Positions 25,901 through 34,600 of a stretch of 64,000 nucleotides of DNA are shown piece by piece. Numbering within the stretch: position 1 is the first letter of the stretch; the number at the start of each line of letters is the position of its first letter. Below the pieces are notes generated by a model. The model was not told where the DNA came from. It made no database searches and worked only from the letters and a program-made list of their open reading frames with translations. Source of the stretch: Hydractinia symbiolongicarpus (Eukaryota > Cnidaria > Hydrozoa > Anthoathecata > Hydractiniidae). Location: NCBI RefSeq assembly GCF_029227915.1, contig NC_079886.1, positions 24,528,501-24,592,500 of the forward strand, read 5' to 3'. The translations under genes and the position numbers were made by a program.

Positions 25901-28900
25901 GGATATTGTGACATGTGCCTCACTAAGATCAGGTTCTGGCATGACTCGATTCTTTCGTATGTTCATAATATCAATTAACTGACGTTCTTTTACTGCTACA
26001 GTATCCTCTATTTCTTCAGTTTCATTTAACAATGATTGTGGTTGTTTATTTTCGTTTTTAACATCACTTTTCTTTTTATCGGCCTCTAGTGACGTATTAT
26101 AAGCTTCATCAATTTCATCTCTCAATCTTTTGCGTTCTACGGATGAACCTAACAAAATAGGACGGTTATTATCTTCATCACCAACAAAATTAATATTAGC
26201 AACTTTATGAGTATTGAAAGGACTTTCAAATAAAACATCGTCGTCTTGGTCATCCTCAAAGATATTGCTCTTTAACTTTGTGAACAAACTGGACAAAATG
26301 GATTTCTTTTTTATTTTGAGATAAATGCGAATATGTTTCAGATTATGTTCTTTAACATAACTCTCTAATGTCAAATCATCACTTAGCTTGTCACCAGAGA
26401 AACTACCAACATATGTTTCAAACAGTGACAATGAACCCAAAACTGGATTGTTATCCTTTGGAAAAAAGGTTTTATGCAATTGTTCTTTTATACCACTCAT
26501 AGTAATGTCCCGAGGTACGGAAAGTTTTCTGGATCCACCAGTACATTTCACATAAGAATATTTTTTTAATCTCTCATTAAAGTTCTGCAAACCAACATTT
26601 ACAGTAAATGAAAGTTTATTTGGTTTCTCCATTGCATGACCATTTCTAATGGCAGCAACTAATTCAGCCTTAACTTTATCTTTTTCACAGTCAGATAATT
26701 TGGCTTTACCATGTTTTGTATAAGCTCTGACGGCAAGGATATCTCCTAATGCTGTCAAACCCATTGATTTCATCATTTCGTCAGTGGATGCATTAATAGC
26801 TTCACCATCCATCTGAAACAGACAATAGAAATAATAATAAAATGTTTGGATATATTATTATCTATCTATCTACCAAGTGGTAAGAAAATAAAATTAATAG
26901 TAACTAATACCTTGTTGGTTCTCAAAGTATCTACTGTAGGATTGTCCACATCTCTTTTAATCAGAAATTGGCAGATCTATAAAATAACAAAAAAGTGGGG
27001 GATCAGACAGGACAGTTTAGCTAGCTAAACTTTTCAGTTTTGATAGCTATGCAGCTAGCTACAAAGTAAATCACAAGATTTGGATATCTCAATACGGAAA
27101 TGACACACTTTATATCCTTAATTACTTACTTCTTCGACTGACACTGTTGCCATAATCAATATAGTCCTTTCTGCGTCCGTGTCAAAGGAAAGCAATATCT
27201 TGTTAAAATCAATTTGTCACAATGTCATTATTCGAAATCGCAGCCATTAGAGCAAATACGACATTAGTATTAAAAAATATAAGCTTAAAAAATCTTCTTT
27301 GCTTCTAATATTATTAGTTATACGTAGACGCCACAAAACCATGTGGTTATTCCCTAGGACGTCCTAGCGATCTCTAGGACGTCCTAGAGCCCCGTAGGAC
27401 GTCCTAGATATACTTAGGACGTCTTGAGACCCTTAGGACGTCCTAGAGCCCCGTAGGAAGTCCTAGATATTCCTAGGACGTCCTAGAGAACCTGTAGGAC
27501 GTCGTAGAGACCCTTAGGACGTCCTAGAGAACCTGTAGGACGTCCTAGAGCCCCGTAGGACGTTCTAGATATTCCTAGGACGTCCTAGAGAATCTGTAGG
27601 ACGTCCTAGATATTCTTAGGACGTCTTAGATTCACTTAGGACGTCCTAGAGCCCCGTAGGACGTCCTACAGTCCCGTAGGTCATCCTAGACACCCTGTAG
27701 GACGTCCTAGAGCCCCGTAGGACGTCCTAGAGTCCCGTAGGTCATCCCAGACACCCTGTAGGACGTCCTAGAGGACTGCAGGACGTCCTAGAGATTTTTA
27801 GGACGTGCTAGAAGTTTGCAGGACGTCCTAGACACCCGTACGACGTCCTACAGATCCGCAGGACGTCAAGAAGAAACTGTGAAAGTAGTGGTGCGATTTT
27901 TGGCAGATATGACGCTTCGTACACCGCAAACATATTGTACCTACTTATGGAAATAACGCCCCCAAGAATTGTTAAGTTTAATAGTTGAAAAAAATTTAAA
28001 GTATTTATTTCATTTATTATTATTTATCACTTAAAATGTTGGCAATTTAGGGAGGGGGGATTGTTCAAATTTGGCATTGGTTATAAAAAACAGATTAAAA
28101 TTTTGCACAGTACATAGTTAAATAAAAATTATGTATACAATTTGTTTTAAGATAATTAAATATAAGTACACTTTTTTCTATTAAATGAATTTTACACATG
28201 CTAAATCTATATTAATGCTAAACTAACAAAAACGATATTAAGTAAGCGGCTGAATACAAAATATAAAATTAAACGGATAAATTGATGATGAAGTGCTTAA
28301 CTTGTTTATTGAGGCCTGGTTTCAACCAAAAAATATACATACCCTCTTTAAGTTTCCTCTGCCAATCAGTGTCTGCATAATTTAAAATGGAAAAACAATT
28401 GTCGTTACATAGTCATTTACAGTTAACATTTGACTGCATATGCTGTCCTTGCAAGAAAAATAATCTTTAATTTTACACGACTTAAAAACAAGGCACACAT
28501 TGATTTCTTTACACATCTCATTGACAAGTTGATTGACTTTTTCTTTGGCGGTATTACAGTACTTGCCAATGTGCCTTGTGTCTGTATATTATTATTGTCG
28601 GTATATTATTATTATTATTATTATTATTTTATTCTTTGTGCAGAGTACAAAGCGGGTAGATAACGTCGTAGACAGCAGGAATGTATCAAAAAGTATGAAA
28701 GCTCATAACAAAAGACTGCAAAAAGAACTCCACCATCTCTCCGTGAAAGCCAAGTTAGAACTCATTCTCTTTGCTTTTTAATTGTTCTGTGTTTTTGCGC
28801 TTATTGTTTTCATCAATACTTTCCTTGTAGAGTCGATGAAGAAGAGAGGTTACGACAAGAAGAATTAAGAGCACTGATAAATTTAAAAGATAAACGATCG

Positions 28901-29866
28901 AAACTGATACAACAAGAAAAAGAAGAATACAGTAACATGGTTTGTGTGTTTTAGTACCTACAGTAATTTTGGTAAAAAAAATCATGTTTTTTATCTAACA
29001 GCTTTTAGAAGTGAATGTATTTTCAAATGATAATCAATGGCTTAGGTCCTACAGGGAGGCGAAGTACCAATAAACGAAAACCCTTTTACCTGGACTACCT
29101 CTAACTAGATTCTATCCTTTACTTCCTGAGATATTCATACCCGATTAATTAACTCGTAAGTTTAGGTGCTATATCTATTGCCTCTACCTCGGTGAAAAAT
29201 TCGTCACAAACCTCAAAATCACTAACAAGTGCAAAAATAAAAATATTTTTGGTTTTGATCAGCATTTAAAGGATTTAATCAAACATTAAAAAATTTCCAT
29301 TGTCCTGAAATTTCCTTACTTTTTATTTTGACGCAGCTCTCCATTTTTAATTCAGTTCCTTGTTAGTTGACACATGGAACTGTCCGAACTCTTACTCGCG
29401 CAAAATGTTTTTTTCTTCGAACTAGTCCAAAATGTTTTCTTCATCACAAATTTTCCAAATACTAACTTCTGACCTTTGATTGAATCGATTATCTTTTAGA
29501 GTCGCGGTGCAGCCAGAGCATCTCGAGCAGTTCGTGATGTGATCAAAGAACAAACATTTAGGAGGTATGTCTTTCTGGGTGGTTAATACTAATCGAATTT
29601 TTCTTTCGTGAACTGGTTCTAATTAAGGCCTAGTGGGTTAGTAATAATCAAGATCTATTTCTTTTTTGTCAGTTAGTATGAACTGAGTCTGACTTTTTTG
29701 TGTCAGAGAAATGGAAACTCCCAACCTATTTTATTTCAGTTCATTCGCAGAAATGGCGGCTGAAGCAGAAAAAGTGGCACGTATCGAGAAACTTGGACAG
29801 CAACATAAAAAACCTTCGTATCTCGGTAGTGTATCTAAAAACACTACGACTATGTTATTAGGTTGA
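10371..29866 (+). CDS. CCDC177: CCDC177-like coiled-coil protein, 15 coding exons
   Basis: Exons: 10371-10478, 18071-18094, 18186-18303, 18406-18576, 19131-19203, 19395-19674, 20488-20673, 20944-21063, 21591-21649, 21720-21827, 22232-22334, 28644-28753, 28831-28939, 29500-29564, 29740-29866. Together they give 1761 nt, or 586 codons plus TGA, with every phase closing. The N-terminus (LDLYNFTDSLAIDSRYVLTS, then PRSLE, ACAR, LLPK) matches the signature of vertebrate CCDC177. The charged coiled-coil body is rich in Lys, Glu, Arg and Gln. The C-terminal motif ARASRAVRDVIKEQTFRRSF matches the CCDC177 end. The molecular function of the family is not established, as far as I know. A 5' UTR splice acceptor (TTTTAG) precedes the ATG by only 7 bases. 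Two large introns (10479-18070 and 22335-28643) are swollen by mobile elements. The exon 6 donor (AAG|GTTGGT) and the exon 11 acceptor (AAAG) are weak. Orthology is confident from both ends. Exact splicing rests on phase and homology only. Confidence 0.88.
10905..11575. mobile_element. Foldback-type element with 52-bp minisatellite, right end lost
   Basis: The left end (CAGTACTGGAAAAAGG, then TTTAACATCG) resembles the terminal repeat of the complete relative at 50958-51548. Inside, from about 11177 to 11560, roughly seven 50-56-bp units start AGATCGCATTTTAAAAG and end near GCGGCGATAGAAA. A matching right end was not found before the Penelope-like insertion, so the copy looks truncated. It lies in intron 1 of the CCDC177-like gene. 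Confidence 0.65.
11654..12099 (-). repeat. Pseudo-LTR, 3' copy
   Basis: This is the 446-bp direct repeat partner of 14511-14956, containing the C-terminal GIY-YIG coding part and the 3' untranslated end. Differences seen are single substitutions only, so the duplication is young or arose at insertion. Confidence 0.9.
11819..13774 (-). CDS. Penelope-like RT / GIY-YIG endonuclease ORF
   Basis: This 651-codon open frame would copy element RNA and nick its target. RT core motifs are visible: FDVNSLFPNI (residues 241-250), GVAMGSPLGPTLANIF (301-316) and the catalytic YVDD at 340-343. A GIY-YIG endonuclease follows, with GLVY at 546-549, TYYGKT at 559-564 and a downstream RMSEH. A CxxC pair (CFKCSGC) lies between the two GIY-YIG strands, as in other Penelope-type nucleases. 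The frame opens just after a long T run (13779-13797), an A run on the coding strand. Two further frames, 14036-13764 and 14359-14018, continue the same protein upstream with small overlaps. The natural ORF was therefore probably about 840 codons and now has two frame breaks. The element is probably inactive unless the A run is bypassed. Confidence 0.93.
   Translation of the reverse strand: MLCKGLNFAIPPKKLEYASYLVPFELLMRDINRDDLSKEDKNYIKTRLKDTAFSSYYSYNSNPEKPSLPANEFKALQDLMNRDDIVIQKADKGNTVVLLNKDSYIVAVESLLDDDTKFAKLNIPPGKDINYIINIENRLRNSYRSLLNNNYIDETTYKKLCPSGSKPGVLYGLAKVHKPCVNGVPKFRPILSAIGTPTYKLAKFLVPKLVSLTINDYTVKDSFSFASEIVQQNPNCYMASFDVNSLFPNIPLHETIDIIINEIESNCIDGIPKKDLKHLLTLATTESIFVFNGVYYKQIDGVAMGSPLGPTLANIFMCHYENIWLENCPSEFKPIYYRRYVDDIFVLFESREHVQNFYEYINSRHQNIKFTFEEECDKVLPFLDVCVMREGDSFVTNIYRKPTFSGVYTNFSSFIPMEYKHGLIFSLLYRCYHLCSDLNKFHVEISQLKTILGRNGYPSKVFEFCLRIFKSRNYEPKEQVSLAPKKELVLVLPFLGKITLQIRTRLHRLFKQKLAHCNVKLIFFSKRRLRSCFAFKDRIPESLRSGLVYCFKCSGCNATYYGKTKRHFKVRMSEHLGISALTGKRIKPGPQASAVLEHLMFCNYSQASFHNFSVLAEESKDFKLTLMESLLIERDRPIFNNTVKSMPLELL
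13764..14359 (-). pseudogene. Frame-broken N-terminal part of the Penelope-like ORF
   Basis: Two overlapping minus-strand frames (14359-14018 and 14036-13764) carry Lys/Asn/Leu-rich sequence of the kind that precedes the RT in Penelope-like proteins. They are out of register with each other near 14030. They are out of register with the RT frame at the homopolymer 13779-13797. No catalytic motif is present in this part. Confidence 0.7.
14511..14956 (-). repeat. Pseudo-LTR, 5' copy
   Basis: This partial upstream copy of the Penelope-like element retains only the last about 90 codons (GIY-YIG C-terminus) and the 3' end. It is nearly identical to 11654-12099, and its right edge abuts the putative target duplication. 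Confidence 0.9.
15020..17040 (-). mobile_element. Decayed Ty1/copia-type pol
   Basis: On the minus strand the fragments follow copia order. A linker (16910-16587) has WYRARVLSAQ. The reverse transcriptase (16500-15841) has FLHGDAIERELFLQPP, CLYGLNNASRAWY and the catalytic VDD in CHVDDFVYGG. A connection segment (15837-15604) has LSGQIAWVARQTCPNVAYD. RNase H (about 15500-15020) has PICWQSKKLQ, then SKHQL-type EGKHQLADCLTKHEAS. Frameshifts near 15840 and 16500-16590 and an in-frame stop near 15320 break the ORF. LTRs, gag and the integrase were not recognised. The element is antisense in intron 1 of the CCDC177-like gene and next to the Penelope-like insertion. It is certainly non-autonomous as it stands. 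Confidence 0.9.
16908..17040. repeat. (CAT)n / (ATG)n microsatellite
   Basis: About 44 triplets, pure CAT on the left and mixed CAT/CAC on the right. On the minus strand they read as a run of Asp codons directly in frame with the acidic copia linker (VEQYHQEQ follows). The plus-strand poly-His and poly-Ile frames are artefacts. Confidence 0.95.
22396..22545. repeat. Left terminal inverted repeat
   Basis: It pairs with the reverse complement of about 27772-27921. The outer 50 bp are unique sequence (GCGTCATATCTGCC, then GCACCACTACTTTCAC). The inner part is the first five units of the palindrome array, with spacer sequences also matched between the two ends. Confidence 0.9.
22446..22702. repeat. 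Left AGGACGTCCT array, 20-bp period
   Basis: About 13 units, each the 10-bp palindrome AGGACGTCCT (a few with one change) plus a 10-bp spacer, so the centre-to-centre distance is 20 bp. Spacers vary but often end TCT. The core GACGTC is a CRE-like bZIP site and contains a CpG. The likely role is binding of the transposase or a host factor. Confidence 0.93.
22703..22945 (+). other. Transposase gene leader with possible UTR intron
   Basis: Between the left array and the transposase ATG lies about 240 bp without an ORF. A good donor (GTGAGT at 22853) and acceptor (TTATCTTTAG ending at 22930) could remove a 78-bp intron, placing the ATG 16 bases into the second exon. Confidence 0.5.
22946..24124 (+). 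CDS. DDE integrase-like transposase
   Basis: An intact 392-codon ORF for the enzyme expected to cut and join the transposon ends. Residues 1-60 form a helix-turn-helix-like region (YKDILELLRRYHDISISMRT, then LHRFLKEYGLKRK). A central retroviral-integrase-type core follows. It carries D138 in WHIDGNDKL, D196 in RGDRGTEN and E236 in NQRIEQWWSYLKR, a complete D-D-E set in the expected order. The C-terminal third is Tyr/Leu-rich and has no motif I recognise. The protein style resembles IS3EU-type transposases and the related integrase-core proteins that are abundant in cnidarian and fish genomes. It reads in the same direction as the host CCDC177-like gene, inside its intron 11. No frame breaks were seen, so the transposase may still work. 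Confidence 0.92.
   Translation: MDSSGIGNSKRDIITHFFRCGYQYKDILELLRRYHDISISMRTLHRFLKEYGLKRKCADVSTSTILDKVRQEIQEVGENRGYRSIYQHLLEKGIQIPTRLVRATLKELDLSGVERRTKHRLKRRVYRTNGPNDVWHIDGNDKLKPFGFFHGGIDGFSRKIIWLAVLDTNKNPFIIAHYYTSAVKTLCAVPKLIRGDRGTENVNVCGIQRFLRRNHHDSWSGWNSFKYGKSVSNQRIEQWWSYLKRNTTQSWIDYFKDLRDQGLYDDSNNIHVEALKFCYYGLIQLHLDQVKHTWNHHKIRSTKYLESPSGRPDLMFFLPHNYNAIDCAFVFNADELELAESMYSKKPRAIPCQNEFIGLSNILMEEQNLQHPRSREEAEHIYLYLVSTIEML
24125..24744. other. Convergent 3' region of the transposon genes
   Basis: This AT-rich spacer of about 620 bp lies between the two facing genes of the transposon. Sequences like AATAAA and its reverse are present, as expected for two 3' ends, but AT-richness makes them weak evidence. 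No further ORF is supported. Confidence 0.5.
24745..27153 (-). pseudogene. Transposon-borne SAM / ubiquitin-fold / HECT-like gene, broken
   Basis: On the minus strand, coding exons 27153-27130 (MATVSVEE), 26976-26911 and 26812 onward join in phase with clean GT-AG sites. The N-terminus reads as a SAM domain (ICQFLIKRDVDNPTVDTLRT, then MGLTALGDILAVRAY). The middle is charged, with a ubiquitin-like or UBX-like piece around ISIRHP and VYDWVGGL. The frame then shifts near 25800 and a TAA follows at 25692-25690. After that a HECT-like region runs to 24745, with FRFSGEEAYRDG, RFITGSSSLLP and a C-lobe motif KTCFKILILPRQF. The candidate catalytic Cys is C229 of the last open frame. The domain order resembles the many SAM/HECT or G2E3-like proteins predicted in cnidarians and fish. 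The intact form would be a ubiquitin ligase. This copy is disrupted. Confidence 0.8.
27350..27885. repeat. Right AGGACGTCCT array, 20-21-bp period
   Basis: About 26-27 units of AGGACGTCCT or one-base variants, with 10-11-bp spacers such as AGAGCCCCGT, AGATATTCCT and AGAGAACCTGT. It is twice as long as the left array and its inner spacers form their own higher-order repeats, so it expanded independently. The outer units match the left end in reverse orientation. Confidence 0.93.
27772..27921. repeat. Right terminal inverted repeat
   Basis: Reverse complement of 22396-22545 with few differences. It ends ...GCAGATATGACGCTTCGTA at 27921 and is followed at once by the CACCGC target duplication. 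Confidence 0.9.
28596..28630. repeat. (ATT)n microsatellite
   Basis: A short ATT/TTA run just upstream of the exon 12 acceptor (TTTGTGCAG at 28643) of the CCDC177-like gene. It may act as part of the polypyrimidine-rich tract. Confidence 0.8.
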
Positions 29867-31643
29867 ATAATTTTTAATTTGTAAATATAACAGTATTTAT
29901 TCACATGCGCAAGTGCTGGAGCTTATCATGCAGCGTGCTGGTTCAAAGAAAATACAACGATTTTCAAACTTATTTGCTGTTTTTTTAACTGTTAATGTTC
30001 TTGACAGCTCTGATGTGAATGCCCTGAGGCCATAAGTAAAATTTAGCTATATTTGTATATACTAGTCGGTGGACTGTGAAAAAATCCACGGGAAAAATCC
30101 ACGGGTTCGCCCATCCTTTATATTTACCCATCGCAACAAGGTGGATAAAAATATATTGCATTTGATATTGGTGTTTCCGTAACATCATTTATATATTGCA
30201 TTTCGTGGTTCTGCAGCTCGGCTTTTTTCTCGCGCACAAGCAGACAGATGGAATACGGCTATTATTAAAGAGATGCTAATATTAAAGGATGCATGTTTGT
30301 CAATAATTTTCTGATGGGAAATACAAATATTAGTCAGGAACCCATTATGAAAGGATGGCCACAACTAAAATTTCACAACCAAAAATTTAGACCCAAATAT
30401 TGTTTTTTTCCTGAAATTTTCTAGACTTGTATTTCCTGACATGCTTTTCTCAAAGTATTAATTTTAGGACATTAAGACAGGCTTGATCATTGACAGCTGT
30501 TTACTTCTAAAATTTTGTTAAATTATCCTAAAATATGAAAGTGTTATCATACACTCTTCTCTAACTCTCCTTTTGTTTCGGCGCACTGTGCCCGTGGCTG
30601 GCCGTTTTTATGTGCTGCTTTAGGTCTAAAACGCTACAAGTTCGTCAGAAGATTACCTATCAATCCACGTTTGACGGCTGTCGCTCATTTCCAATCAAAT
30701 TTGCATCAATGTCCCCAGGTTTTGTTACCTGCAAGAACCCCTGTGGACGAGGTTATCAAATTAATCAAACATGACATTATTCCGATCCAGAAATTCCACG
30801 CATTATAAAACTATAACTTATCAGTCCTACTCAAGTCAGTAGTAAATTTTAAATAGGGATGGTAAACGAAATTTTCTTTGTATTTTTTCTTGCATGAATA
30901 GGCTGACAAAAAAGCATCCTGGCTTGTAACAGAATTGTGCAGTGTGACCACAAGTCAGGGAAAACGGAAGGAAGGCTCCTGATATTTTGGTGACTGCTTA
31001 TTTCCATTTTTAGCATATTATGATTTGTTTCTATAAATTCATATTGACAAGCTGAATATTTTTAGATTCTCAGTTTTTCTTTTCCTTGACTTAAATTTCC
31101 AACCTCGTTCCCAGCGCCTGTTGTCTCTTTTCTAAAACCAGGACGCCGTCCGATGTCAGAAAAGATACAAGATGCCTTAAGGACCAGGTTGTTAAATTTA
31201 GACTTTTTGGATACATGTTACTGCGTTTGGTGGCCGTGGAAAATTATGTAAAAGTCCCGCGAAATTTTTTTTGCGAGATTTTGGTGGCAACTCTCAAGGG
31301 AAATAAAAACATTGTAGTTTTACCTTGATTTGATTTTCTTTCAACTGCTTTTTGTTTACAAAACCATCTAAACAAGCACTACACAATATAAAAATATATG
31401 AAAACTTGTGCTCGAAAACTCAAAAGCGAGTTCCCCAGGTAAAATATGTGAATAAGGTAAAAGAGAGAATCCCACATGCTACTACGAAAAGTAAATGATA
31501 AAAAAAATTTTCATGTGCATATATGTACAAATCCAGTGCCCATTGACAGGAATAATAATTTTTAGTCGTAAAGGACGAAATATCGGCGTTAAAAATAGAA
31601 AATCGGGCTTTGGGAAACTTTCTTCGCATTTCGAACACATAAC
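29867..31643. other. Spacer between convergent genes
   Basis: A spacer of about 1.8 kb separates the CCDC177-like stop and the ankyrin-gene stop. It contains repeat-like pieces (two ATCCACGGG words near 30088-30105, and AACCTCGTTCCCAG near 31104, a common MITE end). It also has a stretch with two overlapping open frames (about 30590-30808) behind an acceptor-like TTTAG. No gene is supported. Confidence 0.45.
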
Positions 31644-34600
31644 TTAATCGTCGACGTTCATGTCGTCAGGTTCAGCTTTTGATATCGACGCCCGTTGTAA
31701 CGTCGACGACAACGACGTATCAGTAGATGGCGGCAACATCGCCAATAATATTACACGCAAGCATTCAGCCACTTCTTTCGATGGAGCGCAGGACATGGCA
31801 GGCCAGTAACCTAAAAATAAACATCGAAAAAATTAAAAAATTTCGATAATTTGACGTACAACCATAACGCTATATATAAGCAACGACATATGACGTTTCA
31901 ACATACCCGTCGCTTTTTTCCAGACTTAAGTTTTTTAGTCCGAGATTTAGATAATCGAGAAAACTTTTAACCGGAGGAAACTTTAGTCTCCAACTATCAA
32001 AATTAGTCCGCGTCAAACAAAAACAATGTGTACCTTCTTTGTCTTCAGCGATGACATTTGCGCCTCTGTCAACAAGGGCTCCAACAACGTGAGGTAAACC
32101 GTGTTTTGCTGCGATGTGGAGAGGCCTAAAACACAAAATACAAGTACACACACGGACATAAACACAGAGTTTTAAGAATCTAAGGAACAACCGAACCGTT
32201 TGAACCGTTAGTTTAGGGGTGTCTCGGGGACAGCCAAGCCAAACACTTACGTTTGTCCATCCAAGTTTGCAGCACTGATGACGTCATCACTGATTTTGTC
32301 AAGAATCTGCAACGCGCATGTTTGGTGACCCTAAATATTTGAAAGCATAATTTCAGTTTCTACTGGTAGTGAAAGTAGGTTGGGTGAAATTTCAAAACAA
32401 TAAGGATTCAAAAAAACACTTACGTGTAAACACGCCATATGAAGGGCGTTGTTTTGTTGTTTATTTGACATATTCACATTCGCGTCTGCTTCAATTAGTG
32501 CATCTGAAAGAAATAAACATTAGTGATCAACTCGCACAAAACATTTGAGTCTTGTTTACACTGACAGATTTAACAGCATTAAAAGCGTTATCGTTATCGG
32601 TGAAGAAATAATCAGCATTAAGGATACTGTAATGGGTCGGACACATGTTCAGTATACTCATTATTGCTAGAAAGTTTTTTTTTCTACAAAATTATTTATT
32701 AGATGTAAAAGCAAATTAAATTGTCTATAAGATAATATAAATATAATTTTTTTTTTTTCAAGTAGCCATAAATCCACATTTTTTATTTTCACCAAAACGT
32801 TCGAAAACATTACAGTATCCTAAAGGTGTTGGAGATAATATCAAATAGTTTTGATATCGTAAAACCAACATTAAAGAGGGTGTTATCACCTTCATTGACT
32901 GCTAGACGTGCTAACGCACTTAACGCCGACTTCAGAAAACGCTTTAGGCCCCTAAATGACCGTCATTTATGGCCGTTCAACCATTAGAGATTTGAGCGTG
33001 TATTACGGTAAGCAAACAACGGTCTTACCAAGTACATTTTGGTGTCCTCGTTTTGCTGCCATCATTATAGCAGTTTCACCATTGCTACACAAACCATTGG
33101 TATCGGCTCCGTGTTCAATTAAAGATTGCAGACAATCCGCACTGTCACTGAACGCAGCTGCATGTAACGGAGTTCTAAACACGTTTGTTACAGATGGTTA
33201 ATAATGTACATGGCACCTTTGAACACTGGGTAATCTTGGTCACACTTACCTCCCTTTTGAATCTTTAGTATTTACGATATCACTACCGAGCGTGTCGAGC
33301 AGAACTTCAAGGCAGGAATCGTTACCACGACAACTAGAAAGTATAATTTAAGGAAATTATGTACGTACCAAAAAATATAGGGGCGCATCTATAACAGATT
33401 TAAAAAAATTTGTTTTAGCCATGTGTCAAAGGGTAAAAATTTTGATTTTGCTCTCAACGTTGTTAATTGTAAAGGACAGTTTTTAATTTGACTGCTTTTT
33501 AGCGAGGCTTGCACGCAAATCCCTATGTACTATTAGGCATAATATTTCAAACATTTAACTAATGAAAGGTAAACTCAACAAGTTGCAGTGTACTGCAGCC
33601 ACAAGAAAAACTTTGGGACACTAATAAAATATTACCTCGCACAGTGTACTGGAGAGAATGAGTTACCGACAAACGCTTGCTTCGAATTTTCCTAAGAAAA
33701 AAAAATGTGCCATATTTAGCAATCTCTTAAACAGTGAAGACTTGATAAACTTGTCTACAATATGAGGGAAGTGGTCAAATCTGCAAATACTTTCAAATGA
33801 CTTTACTTTTGGTAAGTAAGAAGTCAAGCTTGTATTTTATACGTCACATTTAAAGAAGAAAGAATATGTTAAATTATGTTAATTTATACAATCACATAGC
33901 CAGCCTCTTCTTACCTCAAGTAGTAACTCAGCACAACTTTCATTACCTGTGTTAACAAAATAAACAATTATCAAAAAATAATTCATCGTGTTTATCAATT
34001 GCTAGGCTGTATAACCTGATCCTATATATAGCTAACACAAATTGAGCGTCGAACAGTATCCACCTTGGATAACGTTATGTAAGTACAGTAGACTCTTGGA
34101 CCAAAAAAAATTTGTTCGACATATAGAGTTGGAATTAAAGAACGGTCGAGCTTCATTTTGATCTTTTCCAGTTAATGTCCATAAATTCAAATATTTTAGG
34201 ACCTTATCATTTAAATACAACAATAATTTCTTCTTCGGATTTGTTGTTGATTTATTGTGTTCATAACTTACGATTAGCTAAGGCACCTTATACACGGAGC
34301 AGGTTTTCAAAATAAAGAGAGAAAATGCTCCAAGGGACAAGGTAAACATTCGAGAATTTAGAAGGACATTGTAAACTATGCTAAAAAATTGGTGGAATAA
34401 AGGGGTTCGAATCATAGGGTTCGAATCATAGGGAGTCAAATTATTATAGAGTCCACCATATGTACTTTAGATATGTACATGTTTTCATATCCATCGATCA
34501 AGACCACCAAGTGATGGACTTAAATAGAAGTTTATTACTATCATATATACAGGTTTGATCGTAAACATATATCACTTTTTTAAATAAGGCTCATCATTTA

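Larger units (their letters stand above)
22390..27927. mobile_element. Complete 5.5-kb DNA transposon, IS3EU-like
   Basis: The element runs 22396-27921 and is flanked by the 6-bp direct repeat CACCGC (22390-22395 and 27922-27927). Its ends are long inverted repeats starting TACGRAGCGTCATATCTGCC. About 145 bp were compared by eye and roughly seven differences were counted. Subterminal arrays of AGGACGTCCT lie inside each end. It carries a plus-strand DDE integrase-like transposase gene and a convergent minus-strand SAM/HECT-like gene. The insertion is 61 bp past the exon 11 donor of the CCDC177-like gene. Superfamily assignment to the IS3EU group (eukaryotic relatives of IS3 integrases) is from memory of the protein style and is tentative. 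The element boundaries are read directly. Confidence 0.9.

Noticed and set aside
22446-27885. CRISPR-like regular repeats
   Set aside because: The repeat is a 10-bp palindrome with 10-bp degenerate spacers inside transposon ends in a eukaryotic intron. Unit lengths and context do not fit a CRISPR array.
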